Assembly: GCA_004154925.1 (NCBI GenBank)
Contig: QJNS01000020.1
Coordinates: forward strand, 1 to 64,000
Reading direction: 5' to 3'
DNA: 64,000 nucleotides
Origin: Monosporascus cannonballus
Taxonomy: Eukaryota; Ascomycota; Sordariomycetes; Xylariales
The position numbers were made by a program, and so were the translations under genes. Of this stretch, positions 62,331 to 64,000 are shown piece after piece (the stretch's first letter is position 1; the number at the start of each line of letters is the position of its first letter). The notes under the pieces were generated by a model. That model was not told the DNA's origin. It saw only the letters and a program-made list of their open reading frames with translations, and did not search any database.

Positions 62331-64000
62331 TTATGACATTAAAAAGAAGTATTGCCGCATAAGGTATTCTTATTTTCAGGAGCTTATATTAAACGCGAAA
62401 TATCGGAAAGTAATATAAATATCTTTGCGATATGGCTTTTTAATTTTATTGTAATGCGGAATATAAGTAATAGGACTTAGAGTATTTTGGTTATTGTAAA
62501 GGTTTCGTGCATTGATACTTACTATTTAGTTCGGTTAAGGTTTTATTATTTTATTCGAGCCCAAGGGTATTATTTTTTGGTTTTAAAATAAATAACGCAA
62601 TTTTCGGAATAATAAATAGGAAAATGTAACAGGTCGTAAGAATTTACTGCTAGTTTTTTTGGATAAATAGTATACTTCAAGACCTTGCAGAATTCCGAGA
62701 ATAACTGTTTATACTAGTTGATGTTTAGCCGAAACTGGCTGTTCTCATCGTATATTTTATATTTCTGTACATCGAAATAACTAAGGCATTTTAGTTTTGT
62801 CGTTATTCTAGAAGCCGTTTATTGTAAATGGTATTTACAGACTTTAATCTTAAAGTTTTAGCAAATGGAATAATTTTCGTATTTTGGGATATCGCTCTAG
62901 ATCTGAGTAGTTATAGCGATAGTTAAATTTGCCTATAAGGAAGCCGAGTTGATTTTTTTTTCTTTTTTTCTTTTCTTTTTTTTGCTTTATTGTTAATTTT
63001 CTGTTTAGCCGTTCTTGCGTTTTTCTGCGGTTAAGAAAATTTTCCATTTTTGAAGTTTTTTTTAGCGAAGAAACGATATTCCCTTTTAAAATGCCCTTTT
63101 TTGCTATAGTTAAAATACTTTATTTTGAACTTGTTTTTTAGGCTTTTTCGAAGTAGTATTTGCTTTTTTTAAAGATTTGCCTTTGTTTTTCTTAACTTGA
63201 TTATTGGAGTGTTTATTGTTATTTCGTGTGCTAGGTTTTTTTAAGAAGAAATAGGTGTTAAAAATGTGTCCATTAGGGCTAATATTTTGTTAATATATTT
63301 CATAAAATACTTAATCTTGGGCTTTCCATATAACTTATCTTTAACGAGTAATTTGAAGCCATTATAATAAGGATAAAATAAAGCGTTTTTTAGTAACTTA
63401 GAAATAGCAATTAAATAATTAAATTTAGTCGTATATTCGGTGGTTGAGTTAGTTTAGTAAAAAAGGTAAAGTTGCTTAAAAGGTTTTATTTTCTGTTAAG
63501 ACTTTCCAACGAGGTACGTATTTCTTTTCGAATTGCTTAAAATCGTTAGAAATACAATTAGTTATATTCGAAACGTTGTTAAGGTAGTTTTGTAAGTAAT
63601 CTTTTATGATAGGTTCGAATTATAGAAGAATATTTTTAGAAAGTAATTGCAAAATCGTTATTATCTTTTGATAGTCTTTTTGTTAAACAAGTTTTATAAA
63701 ATTTAAAATAATGTTCAGTTTGGAACAGAAATTCTTTTAAATACGTAAATCCATTAAAAGGTTTAAAAGAAGTTAATTTGTAACTTTTAACGATTGATAT
63801 TTTATAATAATTAAAGAATAAAACAATTCTTTTCGTGATTTATGTGGAATAATGATAAAATTGAAGTTTTTTTTTGCGTTTATTTTATGCTAAATGAAAA
63901 TAGTCGAAAATTATTTTTTTAATTTCGTGTTTTGTCGAAAGCAAACTGTGAAAAAATTGGCCTTTTTTTAGCGAACTGAACATTTTCCTTTTTTAAGTTC
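62330..64000 (-). mobile_element. Element I: fragment of a G-like gypsy element, running off the window
   Basis: Minus-strand Gag knuckle FNYSKKGHFKREYRF near 63060-63115 (compare CFNCGKKGYFKSECRF in G), followed downstream by a basic run (ENFLNRRKTQERLNRK) open at 62850-63047. The segment down to about 62330 matches G's Gag-protease insert (e.g. ALQ..KAIS, YKLLKIRIP against YELLNMGIF). Gag continues to the right edge. No LTR lies within the window, and the element's pol is missing or too decayed to see. Confidence 0.65.

Overview
The window looks like part of a filamentous ascomycete (Pezizomycotina) chromosome with a two-part composition. Positions 1-9.7 kb have balanced base composition and hold spliced fungal genes with short introns (about 50-125 bases, GT..AG, two with TACTAAC-like branch sites). 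From about 9.75 kb to the end the DNA is very AT-rich, rich in TA, and almost free of long ORFs. It is made of LTR retrotransposons whose copies differ mainly by C/T and G/A transitions, the signature of repeat-induced point mutation (RIP). No species can be named from this.

Gene region (1-9.7 kb). (i) 1252-2849 (+) is an A1/pepsin-like aspartic protease homologue with degenerate catalytic motifs and several lesions. (ii) 3438-5755 (-) is a five-exon CorA-like membrane transporter gene with one in-frame stop and one junction out of phase. (iii) 7447-9236 (-) is a four-exon MFS sugar (alpha-glucoside-type) transporter that splices cleanly to 517 residues and looks intact. The first two genes have decayed and the third, nearest the AT-rich block, has not.

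AT-rich block (9.75-64 kb). At the border is a cluster of short palindromes, then a 35-bp perfect hairpin directly abutting the first LTR. Next come: A, a Ty3/gypsy chromovirus (10157-16920); C, a Ty1/copia element (18792-30989, duplication ATACA) split seven bases from its 5' end by B, a chromovirus (18799-25501, duplication TCAGC); D, an older copia relative (31197-35412) cut off by E; E, a minus-strand chromovirus (35413-46971) that contains H, another gypsy element (37033-44019, duplication GTTCG); F, a chromovirus (46972-61041) that contains G, the least decayed element (48187-55451, duplication TTTAA); and I, a minus-strand fragment of a G-like element running off the right edge.

Main discovery candidate: five of the six chromovirus/gypsy elements (A, B, E, F, G) carry, between the chromodomain and the 3' LTR, the remains of an ORF on the strand opposite gag-pol. 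In B and E its N-terminal part has Cys/Tyr positions with exactly the spacing C-x2-C-x6-C-x8-C-x2-C-x6-C, that of a fungal Zn2Cys6 DNA-binding cluster once RIP-type Cys-to-Tyr changes are allowed for. G has a one-residue variant, A a partial match, and F is unclear. A charged coiled-coil-like stretch and a Trp-containing tail follow. A shared antisense protein of transcription-factor-like layout in these retroelements deserves checking. All family calls are from motif recognition by eye; no search was run.
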